From: Prevotella sp. UBA7551
Lineage (GTDB): Bacteria; Bacteroidota; Bacteroidia; Bacteroidales; Bacteroidaceae
Direction: 5' to 3'
Length of the DNA stretch: 25,743 nt
Assembly (NCBI GenBank): GCA_002479145.1
Contig: DLLX01000059.1
Span: forward strand, 1 to 25,743
In this document: positions 1 to 8,128 of the stretch, piece after piece
Layout: each line of letters begins with the position of its first letter
Numbering within the stretch: the stretch's first letter is position 1
Program-made: the position numbers and the translations under genes
Notes under the pieces: model-generated
What the model was told of the DNA's origin: nothing
Databases searched by the model: none
Seen by the model: only the letters and a program-made list of their open reading frames with translations

Positions 1-869
1 CCGTATCTGTGTGCAAGTTCGGGATAGGCGCGGTGGTAGAGCTTGTCGGAAATGCAACTGACAGCAATGCGTTCTCCGGCATAGCTGAAAGCTTTGCTCC
101 CGCTAATGAGCAGAACGTAGTTGTCTGTATATCTTGCAACAGTTGCCTGAAACGGCGGTTCGAAAGGCTTGCTAAGCTTTTTGCGGAAATCCATGGCAAA
201 ATAAGCCAAGTCGTCCAGCACAATGGCATCATAGCGTGTTGCAAGTTCGCCAATAGTACGCAATTCTTCTTCGCACAAACAAATCCAACTGGGATTGTTG
301 GGATTGCTATAGATAATGGCCGCTATATTCCCACGTTCCAGGAACTTTTCGAGTTGTGGGCCCAAGCGTTCTCCGCGATAGTCATAAACATCGAAAGTCT
401 CATATTTTGCTCCCATTACAACGCATTGTTGTTTCTGTACGGGAAATCCCGGATCAATGAAAAGAATGGTGTCTTTCTTGCTGTCGGCTTGTGTTGCAGT
501 TAGAAATGAAGCAAATGTTCCTTGCATGGAGCCGCATACAGGCACGCATCCTTCCGGAGCGATATCGATATTGATGAAAGCCTTTACGAAGCGTGATGCT
601 TCATGCTTCAAAGCTTCTATACCGTTGATGTTGGGATATAGGCGTGCAATGCCATTTTCCAAGGCTTCTATTTGCGCTTTAACGCCGAAAGAGGAAGCCG
701 GAAGTCCCGGCACTCCCATTTCCATTTTTATGAATTCCTTGCCGGATTCTTTTTCTGCTTTTTGGGCAATGGCTACTATTTCGCGAATTGTTGCTTTTCC
801 GAAGTCTTTGATGCCGAGTTCTTGAATGGCAGCATCAATAATCGGTCGTTCAATCGGAGTCTGTGTCAT
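1..869 (-). CDS. PLP-dependent aminotransferase, fold type I (3' end outside window)
   Basis: The reading frame opens at an ATG (869-867) and stays open to the left edge, giving 289 residues without the C-terminus. Class I/II aminotransferase signatures are in order: a substrate-loop region MGVPGLP (51-57), the NPNNP cofactor-binding motif (189-193), LDDLAYF (218-224), whose Asp and Tyr contact PLP, and SGSKAFSYAGER (256-267) with the Schiff-base lysine at K259. There is no signal peptide, so it should act in the cytoplasm, moving an amino group between an amino acid and a 2-oxo acid. It starts 4 bp after iorB stops, so it is the last visible gene of the nitrilase-iorA-iorB operon. That context suggests aryl- or branched 2-oxo acids as substrates (inference). 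Exact specificity cannot be read from sequence. Confidence 0.9.
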   Translation of the reverse strand, partial: MTQTPIERPIIDAAIQELGIKDFGKATIREIVAIAQKAEKESGKEFIKMEMGVPGLPASSFGVKAQIEALENGIARLYPNINGIEALKHEASRFVKAFINIDIAPEGCVPVCGSMQGTFASFLTATQADSKKDTILFIDPGFPVQKQQCVVMGAKYETFDVYDYRGERLGPQLEKFLERGNIAAIIYSNPNNPSWICLCEEELRTIGELATRYDAIVLDDLAYFAMDFRKKLSKPFEPPFQATVARYTDNYVLLISGSKAFSYAGERIAVSCISDKLYHRAYPELAHRY

Positions 870-873
870 AATG

Positions 874-1446
874 TCATATAGCATTGAACCCCAAATCGAA
901 AGCTTTCAGGTTGGCTTCGACTACAGCTTCGCCTTTGCGGCCGAAAACAACTTTGATGGCATGGCGTAGTTGGTCGGCAGAAAGAATTTCTATGTATGGA
1001 GCCGCCATTCCCAACAGAATCACATTGGCACTTTTGGGCATTTGGTTGTCTTTTGCCATTTGTTCGATGTCCGATGTCGCCACATGTGGAAAATTTCTCA
1101 ATTCTTTTAATAAAGGCTCTTGCTCCGGATAGTTGGGAATGTTGATAAACGATTCAGACGAACTGACTACCCATCCGTCTTTGTTCAGATAAGGCACATA
1201 GCGCAAGGCTTCCATTGGTTCCATGGAAATGATCAAGTCTGCTTTACCTTGTGGAATGAGGTCGCTAAAGATTTGTTCCGTACTTAGTCGCAAGTTGCTC
1301 TGTACGTCTCCTCCGCGCTGACTCATGCCGTGAACTTCGGCCTGTTTCAATTGAAGGCCGGCTTCGGTAGCGGCTTCGCCTATGATTGTTGCGATGGAAA
1401 GGATTCCTTGTCCTCCTACGCCGCACAATATGATGTCTTTTTTCAT
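874..1446 (-). CDS. iorB: Indolepyruvate:ferredoxin oxidoreductase, beta (gamma-domain) subunit
   Basis: The 190-residue protein begins MKKDIILCGVGGQGILS, the glycine-rich opening typical of the gamma domain of 2-oxoacid:ferredoxin oxidoreductases, followed by the conserved stretch EVHGMSQRGGDVQSNLR. Length fits stand-alone IorB. Its start codon overlaps the iorA stop (ATGA, 1443-1446), so the subunits are translationally coupled, as expected for a stoichiometric complex. With IorA it forms the enzyme that interconverts aryl pyruvates plus CoA with aryl-acetyl-CoA, CO2 and reduced ferredoxin. In anaerobes this can run oxidatively in amino-acid fermentation or reductively to make aromatic amino acids. 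The direction here is not shown by the sequence. Confidence 0.93.
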   Translation of the reverse strand: MKKDIILCGVGGQGILSIATIIGEAATEAGLQLKQAEVHGMSQRGGDVQSNLRLSTEQIFSDLIPQGKADLIISMEPMEALRYVPYLNKDGWVVSSSESFINIPNYPEQEPLLKELRNFPHVATSDIEQMAKDNQMPKSANVILLGMAAPYIEILSADQLRHAIKVVFGRKGEAVVEANLKAFDLGFNAI

Positions 1447-3044
1447 TTTTTCTGTGCCTTTTGTTTACGAATTTTCCTGTTGAGGGTTTGTATGCATTCC
1501 CGGCGCGGAATGATTACAGAAACGCCATTATAGTTGATTTCCTCACGAATGATTCTTGTGATTTCTTCCATGTTTTTGGGCAGGGGCACAACTACGCGCA
1601 CATGCTCGGGCTCTACTCCGAGCCCCAGGCAAATGGCTTCAAACTTGTTGGTTCCCGCGCTGTCTTGTCCGCCTGTCATGGCCGTGGTGAGGTTGTCTGA
1701 AATAATAACCGTTATATTCGACCGGTCATTGATGGCATCAAGCAAGCCTGTCATTCCCGAATGTGTAAATGTGGAATCACCGATTACGGCTATTGCAGGA
1801 AACAAGCCGGCATCGGCTGCTCCTTTTGCCATGGTTATTGATGCGCCCATGTCTACGCAACTGGCCAATGCATTGAATGGCGGCAGGGCTCCCAAGGTGT
1901 AGCATCCTATGTCACCGAAGATGCGTCCGCCGGGATATTCGGCTACGACCTTGTTGAGTGCAGCATAGACATCGCGGTGTCCGCAGCCCGGACAAAGGGC
2001 CGGAGGCCGGGCTACGATGTTCGAGGCCGCCTGATAGGCCTTTTCTATTGTTTCACCTAAGGCTGAGGCCACGTTGTCTGGAGTCAATTCGCCCGTGCGA
2101 GGAAGTTTGCCGGTCAAACGCCCTGTAACGGGATAGCCGGCTCCGAGCAATGCCTTGATGTCTTGTTCCACTACGGGTTGTCCGTCTTCAACCACCAAGA
2201 TTTCGTTACACTGCGCGGCTAAAGCTTTGATGGCTTTTGACGGTAGCGGATATTGCGATATTTTCAATAGTCCAGAGAGCTTTGCCCCTGTTTCTTTTAC
2301 ATAATTGTAGCCTATGCCGCAGGCAATGACTCCGATTCCTTTTTCTTCAGACAGGGTTTCTGATTTGTTGAAAGCCGATTTTTCGCTCAGCTGTTCCATT
2401 TCCGGCTGTTTGGCCAATAATATTTCATATTGTTTTCTGGCTATGGCCGGGAGCAGCACCCAATGCTTGCCTTCATCCGGACTGAATGCGTTTTGTCCAC
2501 CGGCTTCCTTGACGGCTACCGAAGCGCGGCTGTGTGCCAGTCGTGTCACAACACGCAAGAGTACTGGAAGTTTCAATGATTCCGATATGGCATATGCTAC
2601 GGGCATCATGTCATAGGCTTCTTGCTGTGTCGATGGCTCTAATATCGGCACCATGGCAAATTTGCCGTAAAAGCGGCTGTCTTGTTCGTTTTGCGATGAG
2701 TGCATGCTTGGGTCATCGGCTGCCAAGACCACGAGCCCTCCGTTTACGCCTGTTATTGCCGAATTGACAAATGCATCGGCACAGACGTTCATGCCCACGT
2801 GTTTCATGCAGACCAAAGCGCGTTTGCCGGCATACGACATACCTAAGGCTGCTTCCATGGCAGTTTTTTCATTGGTACACCATCGGCTGCGGATATTGCG
2901 CTCTTTTGCCAAAGGATCGTTTTGTATGAATTCCGTAATTTCTGTAGAAGGAGTGCCCGGATAAGCGTATACGCCGCTCAGTCCTGCGTGAATGGCTCCT
3001 AATGCAATGGCTTCATCACCTAAAAGTAATCTATGTTCGTTCAT
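1443..3044 (-). CDS. iorA: Indolepyruvate:ferredoxin oxidoreductase, alpha subunit (short form without C-terminal ferredoxin domain)
   Basis: This 533-residue protein has the alpha-domain opening (LLLGDEAIALGAIHAG, then AYPGTPSTEI at 27-36) and a C-terminal TPP-binding domain. The TPP domain holds PALCPGCGHRDVY (348-360), GDIGCYTLG (377-385), IGDSTF (421-426) and the following NLTTAMTGGQ (451-460). Archaeal-type IorA continues into a domain with two CxxCxxC-type [4Fe-4S] motifs. This protein ends about twenty residues after IIPRRECIQ with a basic tail and has no such cysteines. I believe this short form is usual in Bacteroides relatives, but could not check. The start ATG (3044) overlaps the nitrilase stop and the stop overlaps the iorB start, so three genes are linked by ATGA junctions. 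Confidence 0.93.
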   Translation of the reverse strand: MNEHRLLLGDEAIALGAIHAGLSGVYAYPGTPSTEITEFIQNDPLAKERNIRSRWCTNEKTAMEAALGMSYAGKRALVCMKHVGMNVCADAFVNSAITGVNGGLVVLAADDPSMHSSQNEQDSRFYGKFAMVPILEPSTQQEAYDMMPVAYAISESLKLPVLLRVVTRLAHSRASVAVKEAGGQNAFSPDEGKHWVLLPAIARKQYEILLAKQPEMEQLSEKSAFNKSETLSEEKGIGVIACGIGYNYVKETGAKLSGLLKISQYPLPSKAIKALAAQCNEILVVEDGQPVVEQDIKALLGAGYPVTGRLTGKLPRTGELTPDNVASALGETIEKAYQAASNIVARPPALCPGCGHRDVYAALNKVVAEYPGGRIFGDIGCYTLGALPPFNALASCVDMGASITMAKGAADAGLFPAIAVIGDSTFTHSGMTGLLDAINDRSNITVIISDNLTTAMTGGQDSAGTNKFEAICLGLGVEPEHVRVVVPLPKNMEEITRIIREEINYNGVSVIIPRRECIQTLNRKIRKQKAQKK

Positions 3045-3820
3045 AAAACGGTTTTATGTTGTTTTGTTTTCAATTCAAATTGGTCTGCATCGGCCCAAAC
3101 CTTGAATTTGTTTCTGAAATGTCGGAGGCATTCCGAGTCCATATCGGCTGATGCAATTGCTTCTTTGTCGGAAGCACATTGGGCCAACGTTTTTCCATAA
3201 GGATCTATGATGGCAGAACAGCCTGAATATGTGCAATTTTCTTCACACCCAATGCGGTTGGCTCCAATTACATAGCATTGGTTTTCCATGGCTCTGGCTC
3301 TCAACAGGGTTTCCCATACTTCCGAACGGCTTGCAGGCCAATTGGCTACATAGAGGATGGCATCATAGTCATTCCTGTTGCGGCTGAATACCGGAAAACG
3401 CAGGTCATAACAGATTTGCAGCAGAAAACGCATGTCTTTGTATTCTGCTATCACACGTTGCTCACCGGCCGTATAATAAAGGTCTTCGCCTCCGTAAGCG
3501 AACAAATGGCGCTTGTCATATGTCACTTGCCCACCATCGGGCTTAATGAAGAAAAAGCGGTTGAACCTCTTTCCATTTTCTTCCCAGGCCAGACTTCCTG
3601 CCATGGCTGCATTAATGTCTGCTGCCTTTTGGGCCATCCACAGTACTGCTTTTTTGCCGGCTTGCACATCAACGGTGTCATCGACTACAAAGCCTGTAGC
3701 AAACATTTCTGGCAGTACGTACAGGTCGCATCCTCCCTTTCCGATGGCTTCGTCTGCTTTTCGGATATTGCATTCGGCATTGTTATGCAGCAGGTCTTGT
3801 TGAATGATGGCGATCTTCAT
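3041..3820 (-). CDS. Nitrilase-superfamily carbon-nitrogen hydrolase, omega-amidase (YafV/Nit2) like
   Basis: The 259-residue cytoplasmic protein carries the Glu-Lys-Cys triad of the nitrilase superfamily: E38 in VLPEMFATGF, K103 in YDKRHLF and C137 in QICYDLRFPVF, with the usual later block VANWPASR. The FATGF and HLFAYGGED signatures resemble the YafV/Nit2 omega-amidase branch. That branch hydrolyses 2-oxoglutaramate and 2-oxosuccinamate, the products of glutamine and asparagine transamination. Family membership is firm; the exact substrate is inferred. It is the first gene of the operon, with a promoter-like sequence just upstream and an ATGA overlap into iorA. Together with the aminotransferase at the operon's far end, an omega-amidase would make glutamine-dependent transamination irreversible. 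Confidence 0.88.
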   Translation of the reverse strand: MKIAIIQQDLLHNNAECNIRKADEAIGKGGCDLYVLPEMFATGFVVDDTVDVQAGKKAVLWMAQKAADINAAMAGSLAWEENGKRFNRFFFIKPDGGQVTYDKRHLFAYGGEDLYYTAGEQRVIAEYKDMRFLLQICYDLRFPVFSRNRNDYDAILYVANWPASRSEVWETLLRARAMENQCYVIGANRIGCEENCTYSGCSAIIDPYGKTLAQCASDKEAIASADMDSECLRHFRNKFKVWADADQFELKTKQHKTVL

Positions 3821-3843
3821 CGTCGCTTTGTTATTTCAGCAGG

Positions 3844-3873
3844 TAAAGTTACTCTTTTTGTATTATAAGGCAA
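3844..3873 (-). promoter_or_regulatory. Putative Bacteroidota promoter for the nitrilase-ior operon
   Basis: Read on the minus strand there is TAACTTTA (3851-3844), one base from the TAnnTTTG -7 consensus. A TTG (3873-3871), the core of the -33 TTTG element, lies 19 bp upstream. The box is about 24 bp ahead of the nitrilase ATG. The motif match and spacing are seen; promoter activity is inferred. Confidence 0.5.
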
Positions 3874-3875
3874 TG

Positions 3876-3931
3876 AAAAGGAACAAATATGTTTGTTTTT
3901 CGTCTTGAAAACATTCATTTTTGTTCCTTTT
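3876..3931 (-). terminator. Hairpin terminator downstream of mrp/apbC
   Basis: A perfect 12-bp inverted repeat (AAAAGGAACAAA at 3876-3887 and its complement at 3920-3931) encloses a 32-base loop. Read on the minus strand the right arm ends in a run of T. It lies 20 bp after the mrp stop and before the nitrilase promoter, so it should end the mrp transcript and isolate the next operon. Confidence 0.65.
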
Positions 3932-3951
3932 GCCCTGTTTACGAGTGCAAC

Positions 3952-5013
3952 TTATTTGCGTTCCAATCTGCTTACGACCCGATCGGCCAGTTGGTCAAAG
4001 GCTTTTCCTGTAGGACTGTCGGGATCGGTTGCTGCGGGTTTCCCTGCATCTCCGCTTTCGCAAATGCCTTGTACCAATGGAATCTCGCCCAATAAAGGGA
4101 CTCCCATTTTTTCTGCCAGATGCCTCGTTCCGTCTTTTCCAAATATAAAATACTTGTTTCCAGGCAATTCTTTGGGCGTAAACCATGCCATGTTCTCGAC
4201 GAGTCCTAAAATCGGAACATTGATTTTTTCGTTCATATACATGTCTATGCCTTTGCGTGCATCGGCCAAGGCTACTTTCTGTGGTGTGCTTACAATGATT
4301 GCGCCCGTCACTTTCAGGGATTGAAGCAGGGTCAGATGTATGTCGCCTGTTCCCGGAGGCGTGTCGATAATGAAAAAATCCAAATTGCCCCAGTTGCATT
4401 CTGAAATCAATTGCTTCATGGCATTCGAGGCCATAGGTCCGCGCCATACGGTTGCCTGTTCGGGTTTTACGAAAAAGCCGATGCTCATTATTTTTACTCC
4501 GTATTTTTCGGCGGGGACTATCATTTGTCTCTCACCGACGGTTTCGCTATATGGGGCAAAATCTTCCAAATGGAACATGGTGGGTATGGAGGGACCCAGC
4601 ACATCGGCATCGAGCAATCCCGTCTTGTAGCCTTTGCGTGCCAAAGATACAGCCAGATTGGCGGCAATGGTCGATTTGCCGACTCCGCCCTTTCCCGACG
4701 ATACGGCAATGATATATTTCACCCCCGGCAGGAGTTTTTCTTCCTGCTGTCTGGGAGCATGTTCGGGTGCCAAGGCCGTGATTTCCACTTCCACTTCTTT
4801 TCCCACTTGCGATTTTATGGCTGCTTCGGCGGCTCTCACCACCGATTTCATGAAGGGGTCGGGATTCTTGGGGAATATCAGTGAAAATGACACACGCATC
4901 CCGTCTATTCGCATATCATCGTCCAGCATGCCTGCTTCAATGATGTTCTTGCCTGTTCCCGGATAGCGCACTGTGGCCAGCGCGTCGGTGATAAGTTTGG
5001 GATAGATATTCAT
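3952..5013 (-). CDS. apbC: Mrp/NBP35 (ApbC) family ATP-binding Fe-S carrier protein
   Basis: The 353-residue protein starts with a MIP18/DUF59-type domain (about 1-80). A P-loop ATPase of the MinD/Mrp class follows: SSGKGGVGKST (105-115), the DADVLGPSIP switch (135-144), RGPMAS (191-196) and IIDTPPGTGD (215-224). Such proteins bind and transfer iron-sulfur clusters to apo-enzymes in the cytosol. Most Mrp proteins have a CxxC motif after the VENM sequence, used to bridge a [4Fe-4S] cluster in the dimer. Here VENMAWFTPKELPGNKY (272-288) holds no cysteine. I recall this as normal for Bacteroidota homologues, but it leaves the cluster-binding mode open. It is monocistronic, with its own -7 box and hairpin terminator. 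Fe-S supply to the neighbouring ferredoxin-dependent IOR is a plausible but unproven link. Confidence 0.92.
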   Translation of the reverse strand: MNIYPKLITDALATVRYPGTGKNIIEAGMLDDDMRIDGMRVSFSLIFPKNPDPFMKSVVRAAEAAIKSQVGKEVEVEITALAPEHAPRQQEEKLLPGVKYIIAVSSGKGGVGKSTIAANLAVSLARKGYKTGLLDADVLGPSIPTMFHLEDFAPYSETVGERQMIVPAEKYGVKIMSIGFFVKPEQATVWRGPMASNAMKQLISECNWGNLDFFIIDTPPGTGDIHLTLLQSLKVTGAIIVSTPQKVALADARKGIDMYMNEKINVPILGLVENMAWFTPKELPGNKYFIFGKDGTRHLAEKMGVPLLGEIPLVQGICESGDAGKPAATDPDSPTGKAFDQLADRVVSRLERK

Positions 5014-5041
5014 AATATGTGTATTCTGTATATGTATAGTG

Positions 5042-5049
5042 CAAAGTTA
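5042..5049 (-). promoter_or_regulatory. Bacteroidota -7 box for mrp/apbC
   Basis: Reading the minus strand, TAACTTTG is an exact match to the TAnnTTTG -7 consensus, 28 bp upstream of the mrp ATG. No clear -33 TTTG at the usual distance was found. Confidence 0.55.
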
Positions 5050-5145
5050 CGGCTTTTTTCGCAAGCGCGTATCCCGTTTGTCTTGTAATACTTGATTGGG
5101 AAAGCTTTGATGGCTTTTGTTTTGCTGCCTTTACGGAAAAATTCT

Positions 5146-5174
5146 CAAGGCTTCAGGCTCGATTTAAAGCCTTG
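5146..5174. other. Intergenic hairpin between uvrA 3' end and mrp promoter
   Basis: A perfect 8-bp inverted repeat (CAAGGCTT at 5146-5153, AAGCCTTG at 5167-5174) with a 13-base loop sits in the 210-bp gap between the uvrA terminator and the mrp promoter. No T-run follows on either side, so it is not a convincing terminator. The rest of the gap shows no gene. Confidence 0.3.
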
Positions 5175-5223
5175 GAAAATTGTCTGCATGCTTTTTTCTG
5201 AAATCGGCAAGGAAAAACAAGTG

Positions 5224-5272
5224 AAAAAAAGTTGGGTCTGTAAGTTTTGCAGACTTAAAGACCCAACTTTTT
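5224..5272 (-). terminator. Rho-independent terminator of uvrA, left arm inside the coding sequence
   Basis: On the minus strand a 15-pair stem with one mismatch (GTTGGGTCT then TAAGT, loop CTGCAAA, ACTTA then AGACCCAAC) is followed by seven T. The first arm includes the last codons of uvrA (KLGL, TAA at 5257-5255), so the terminator begins before the stop codon. The stem and T-tract are complete. Confidence 0.85.
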
Positions 5273-8089
5273 GCGTAGATAAAGCGAAGTATATCCTTTT
5301 CCCGACAAAGCTACATCTTCGGGCTTTCCTTCGGCTACGATGCTGCCACCGTTTTTCCCGGCTTCGGGGCCGAGGTCGATGATATGGTCGGCACATTTGA
5401 TGACATCCATATTGTGCTCGATGACAACAAGTGTATGTCCATGGCGTATCAGAGCATCGAAAGCCTTGAGCAGAATGCTGATGTCGTGGAAGTGAAGGCC
5501 GGTAGTGGGCTCGTCAAAGATGAACATGGTGGGTTTCTCGTTTTCCTGGCTCAGATAGTAAGCCAGCTTGAGACGCTGGTTTTCACCTCCCGACAGTGTG
5601 GAGCTTGTCTGTCCTAACTTGAGATAGCCAAGTCCTACATCTTTTAGGGGCTTCAGGCGCGAAGCTATGCGCGGTTGCCTGCTTTCGCTGAAGAATCGGA
5701 TGGCTTGGTCTACGGTCATCTCAAGTATGTCGTGGATGTTTTTCCCCATAAACGTAACTTCAAGGATGTCTTTTTTGAATCTCATACCATGACACGCTTC
5801 GCATTCTATGGTCAAGTCGGCCATAAACTGCATGGGCACTTTGATGAAGCCGTCGCCTTTACATTCTTCGCAACGCCCTCCTTCGGCATTAAAGGAAAAA
5901 TGTTGCGGAGTCAGTCCCAGTTGTTTTGCCAACGGTTGTTCCGACATCAACTTGCGTATGTCATCATAAGCCTTGATGTAGGTGGCTGGGTTGCTTCGCG
6001 ATGATTTTCCAATGCTTTCCTGTGTGACGAACAAGACTTTCTCGATGCAATCGACATCGCCATCGAGTGATGTAAATTCTCCGGGGCGGTCGGCCACTTC
6101 GTCCAAGTGGCGTTTCAGGGCATTATAGAGGGTTTTGCAGATCAAGGTGCTTTTCCCCGATCCGCTGACACCGGTGACCACGGTCATAACGTTGAGCGGG
6201 ATTTTTGCATCGATGTTCTTCAAGTTGTTTTCGCGGGCTCCTCTGATGGTGATGGATTTGTTCCATCTTCGGCGGCTTGCAGGGATGGGGATAGTCTCTT
6301 CGCCTGTTAGGTAGCGCAAGGTGTGGCTTGCCGTTCCCTTTTGCAAATCTTTCAAGTCACCGCTGTAGACAATTTGCCCGCCTTCAGTTCCTGCTCCGGG
6401 TCCGATGTCGATGATGTAGTCGGCGGCACGCATGATTTCTTCGTCGTGTTCAACCACAACGACGGTATTGCCCAATTGCTGAAGGCGCCGCAATACGCTA
6501 ATCAGCCTGTCGGTGTCGCGGCTGTGAAGTCCTATGCTCGGTTCGTCTAATATATAGAGCGACCCGATAAGGCTGCTTCCCAATGACTTTGCAAGATTGA
6601 TTCTTTGCGCTTCACCGCCTGATAACGTGTTAGCGTTTCTGTTGAGGGTAAGATAGCCTAATCCGACATCGTCCATAACGTTCAGTCTGTTCCTAATTTC
6701 CGTAATCAGGCGTCCGGCAATGTGGTCTTCCCTGTCGGAAAGTGCCAGATTGTCGAAAAAGTCGCGTAGCTCGTCCATTGACATCGTGACCAAGTCGGGC
6801 AGAGAACGACCACCGATTTTCACATAATCAGCCTCTTTCCTAAGCCTTCGCCCATGGCAGTCGGGACAAACGGTTTTGCCCCTATAGCGAGCCATCATCA
6901 CTCTGTATTGTATCTTGTATTGGTTGCTTTTTACCATTCTGAAAAAGGCATCGATGCTGACTTGTTCCCCTTCGGGCAGCATCTTTTCAATCTTGTCGCC
7001 GTGCCATAGCCAGTCTTTCTCTTCTTGTGTCAGCTGGTAGTAGGGCTTGAACAGTGGAAACCCTCTTTTTCCGTTCCTTTGACAAAAAACGTTTTTCCAG
7101 CTGCTCAGCACTTCACCCCGCCAGCACATCACGGCACCGTCATATACGCTCAGCGACTTGTCGGGTATGACCAACGATTCGCTGATGCCGGTTACCATTC
7201 CGAAACCTTCGCAGGTGGGACAGGCACCGGCTGGTGAATTGAATGAAAACATGCCGTCGCTGGGCTCCTCAAACCTTATGCCATCGGCTTCAAAGGCTGT
7301 AGAAAATTCGTGCAGTTCTTTTGAGGGATAAAAGCGAAGCAGGCATTTTCCGTCGCTTTCGTAAAAAGCGGTTTCAATCGAATTGGCCAGACGCGAAAGA
7401 CTGTCCTTCTCATTGCTTACACTGAGTCTGTCGATGAGCAGGAAAGGCTTTTCTTCCGGGTGTACCGGCTGCTTCAGATAATCTTCGATGCGCACTGCCT
7501 CGCCATTGACATCTATGCGGCTGTAACCTTGTTTCAACTCTATTTCGAGCTGCCCACTGAGATTGCGGCCTGAAGGAATTTGCAAAGGACATATTACAGT
7601 AAAGCGTGTCCCCACGGGATATTTTCCTGCAAAGTTCATGACATCCTCGATGGTGTCGTGTCTCACTTCCTTGCCGCTGACGGGCGAAAAAGTCTTTCCT
7701 ATGCGCGAATAGAGCATGCGCAGGTAATCGTAAATTTCCGTACTTGTGCCAACTGTAGAGCGCGGATTTCTTACATTGGTCTTTTGCTCGATGGCAATGG
7801 CAGGCGGTATTCCGGTTATGTAATCGCATTCAGGTTTTTTCATGCGACTCAGAAACTGTCGGGCATAAGCCGACAGACTTTCAACATAACGGCGCTGCCC
7901 TTCGGCATAAAGCGTGTCGAATGCCAAAGACGACTTGCCCGATCCGCTCACTCCCGTAACAACTATAAATCGGTCGCGGGGAATGCATACATCTATGTTT
8001 TTCAGATTGTTTACTCTGACACGTTTTGCGAAGATGCAAGATTGCTGTTCGTTTTGCGATGATACCGTTGTATTCTTGCTCGTTGCCAT
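5255..8089 (-). CDS. uvrA: Excinuclease ABC subunit A, UvrA
   Basis: UvrA is the DNA-damage-sensing ATPase of nucleotide excision repair; it loads UvrB onto lesions. This 944-residue protein has two ABC modules: Walker A GVSGSGKS at 46-53 with signature LSGGEAQRINLAKSLG, and a second GVSGSGKST with LSGGENQRLKLA. The C-terminal zinc finger is intact (CEEC and CEAC, about 20 residues apart). In the N-terminal half only the distal pair ACPTC before EGFG remains; the proximal CxxC is replaced by a cysteine-free stretch near EFSTAFEADG. The frame can be extended to a TTG at 8131, but that codon lies inside the -7 box TAACTTTG. The ATG at 8089 (MATSKNTT) is therefore the better start. It is divergent from the GHL10 gene and ends in its own terminator. 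Confidence 0.97.
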   Translation of the reverse strand: MATSKNTTVSSQNEQQSCIFAKRVRVNNLKNIDVCIPRDRFIVVTGVSGSGKSSLAFDTLYAEGQRRYVESLSAYARQFLSRMKKPECDYITGIPPAIAIEQKTNVRNPRSTVGTSTEIYDYLRMLYSRIGKTFSPVSGKEVRHDTIEDVMNFAGKYPVGTRFTVICPLQIPSGRNLSGQLEIELKQGYSRIDVNGEAVRIEDYLKQPVHPEEKPFLLIDRLSVSNEKDSLSRLANSIETAFYESDGKCLLRFYPSKELHEFSTAFEADGIRFEEPSDGMFSFNSPAGACPTCEGFGMVTGISESLVIPDKSLSVYDGAVMCWRGEVLSSWKNVFCQRNGKRGFPLFKPYYQLTQEEKDWLWHGDKIEKMLPEGEQVSIDAFFRMVKSNQYKIQYRVMMARYRGKTVCPDCHGRRLRKEADYVKIGGRSLPDLVTMSMDELRDFFDNLALSDREDHIAGRLITEIRNRLNVMDDVGLGYLTLNRNANTLSGGEAQRINLAKSLGSSLIGSLYILDEPSIGLHSRDTDRLISVLRRLQQLGNTVVVVEHDEEIMRAADYIIDIGPGAGTEGGQIVYSGDLKDLQKGTASHTLRYLTGEETIPIPASRRRWNKSITIRGARENNLKNIDAKIPLNVMTVVTGVSGSGKSTLICKTLYNALKRHLDEVADRPGEFTSLDGDVDCIEKVLFVTQESIGKSSRSNPATYIKAYDDIRKLMSEQPLAKQLGLTPQHFSFNAEGGRCEECKGDGFIKVPMQFMADLTIECEACHGMRFKKDILEVTFMGKNIHDILEMTVDQAIRFFSESRQPRIASRLKPLKDVGLGYLKLGQTSSTLSGGENQRLKLAYYLSQENEKPTMFIFDEPTTGLHFHDISILLKAFDALIRHGHTLVVIEHNMDVIKCADHIIDLGPEAGKNGGSIVAEGKPEDVALSGKGYTSLYLRKKLGL

Positions 8090-8128
8090 TTTTGTGTACC
8101 TTATTTGAAACTCTGCCTTTAAAGCCCG

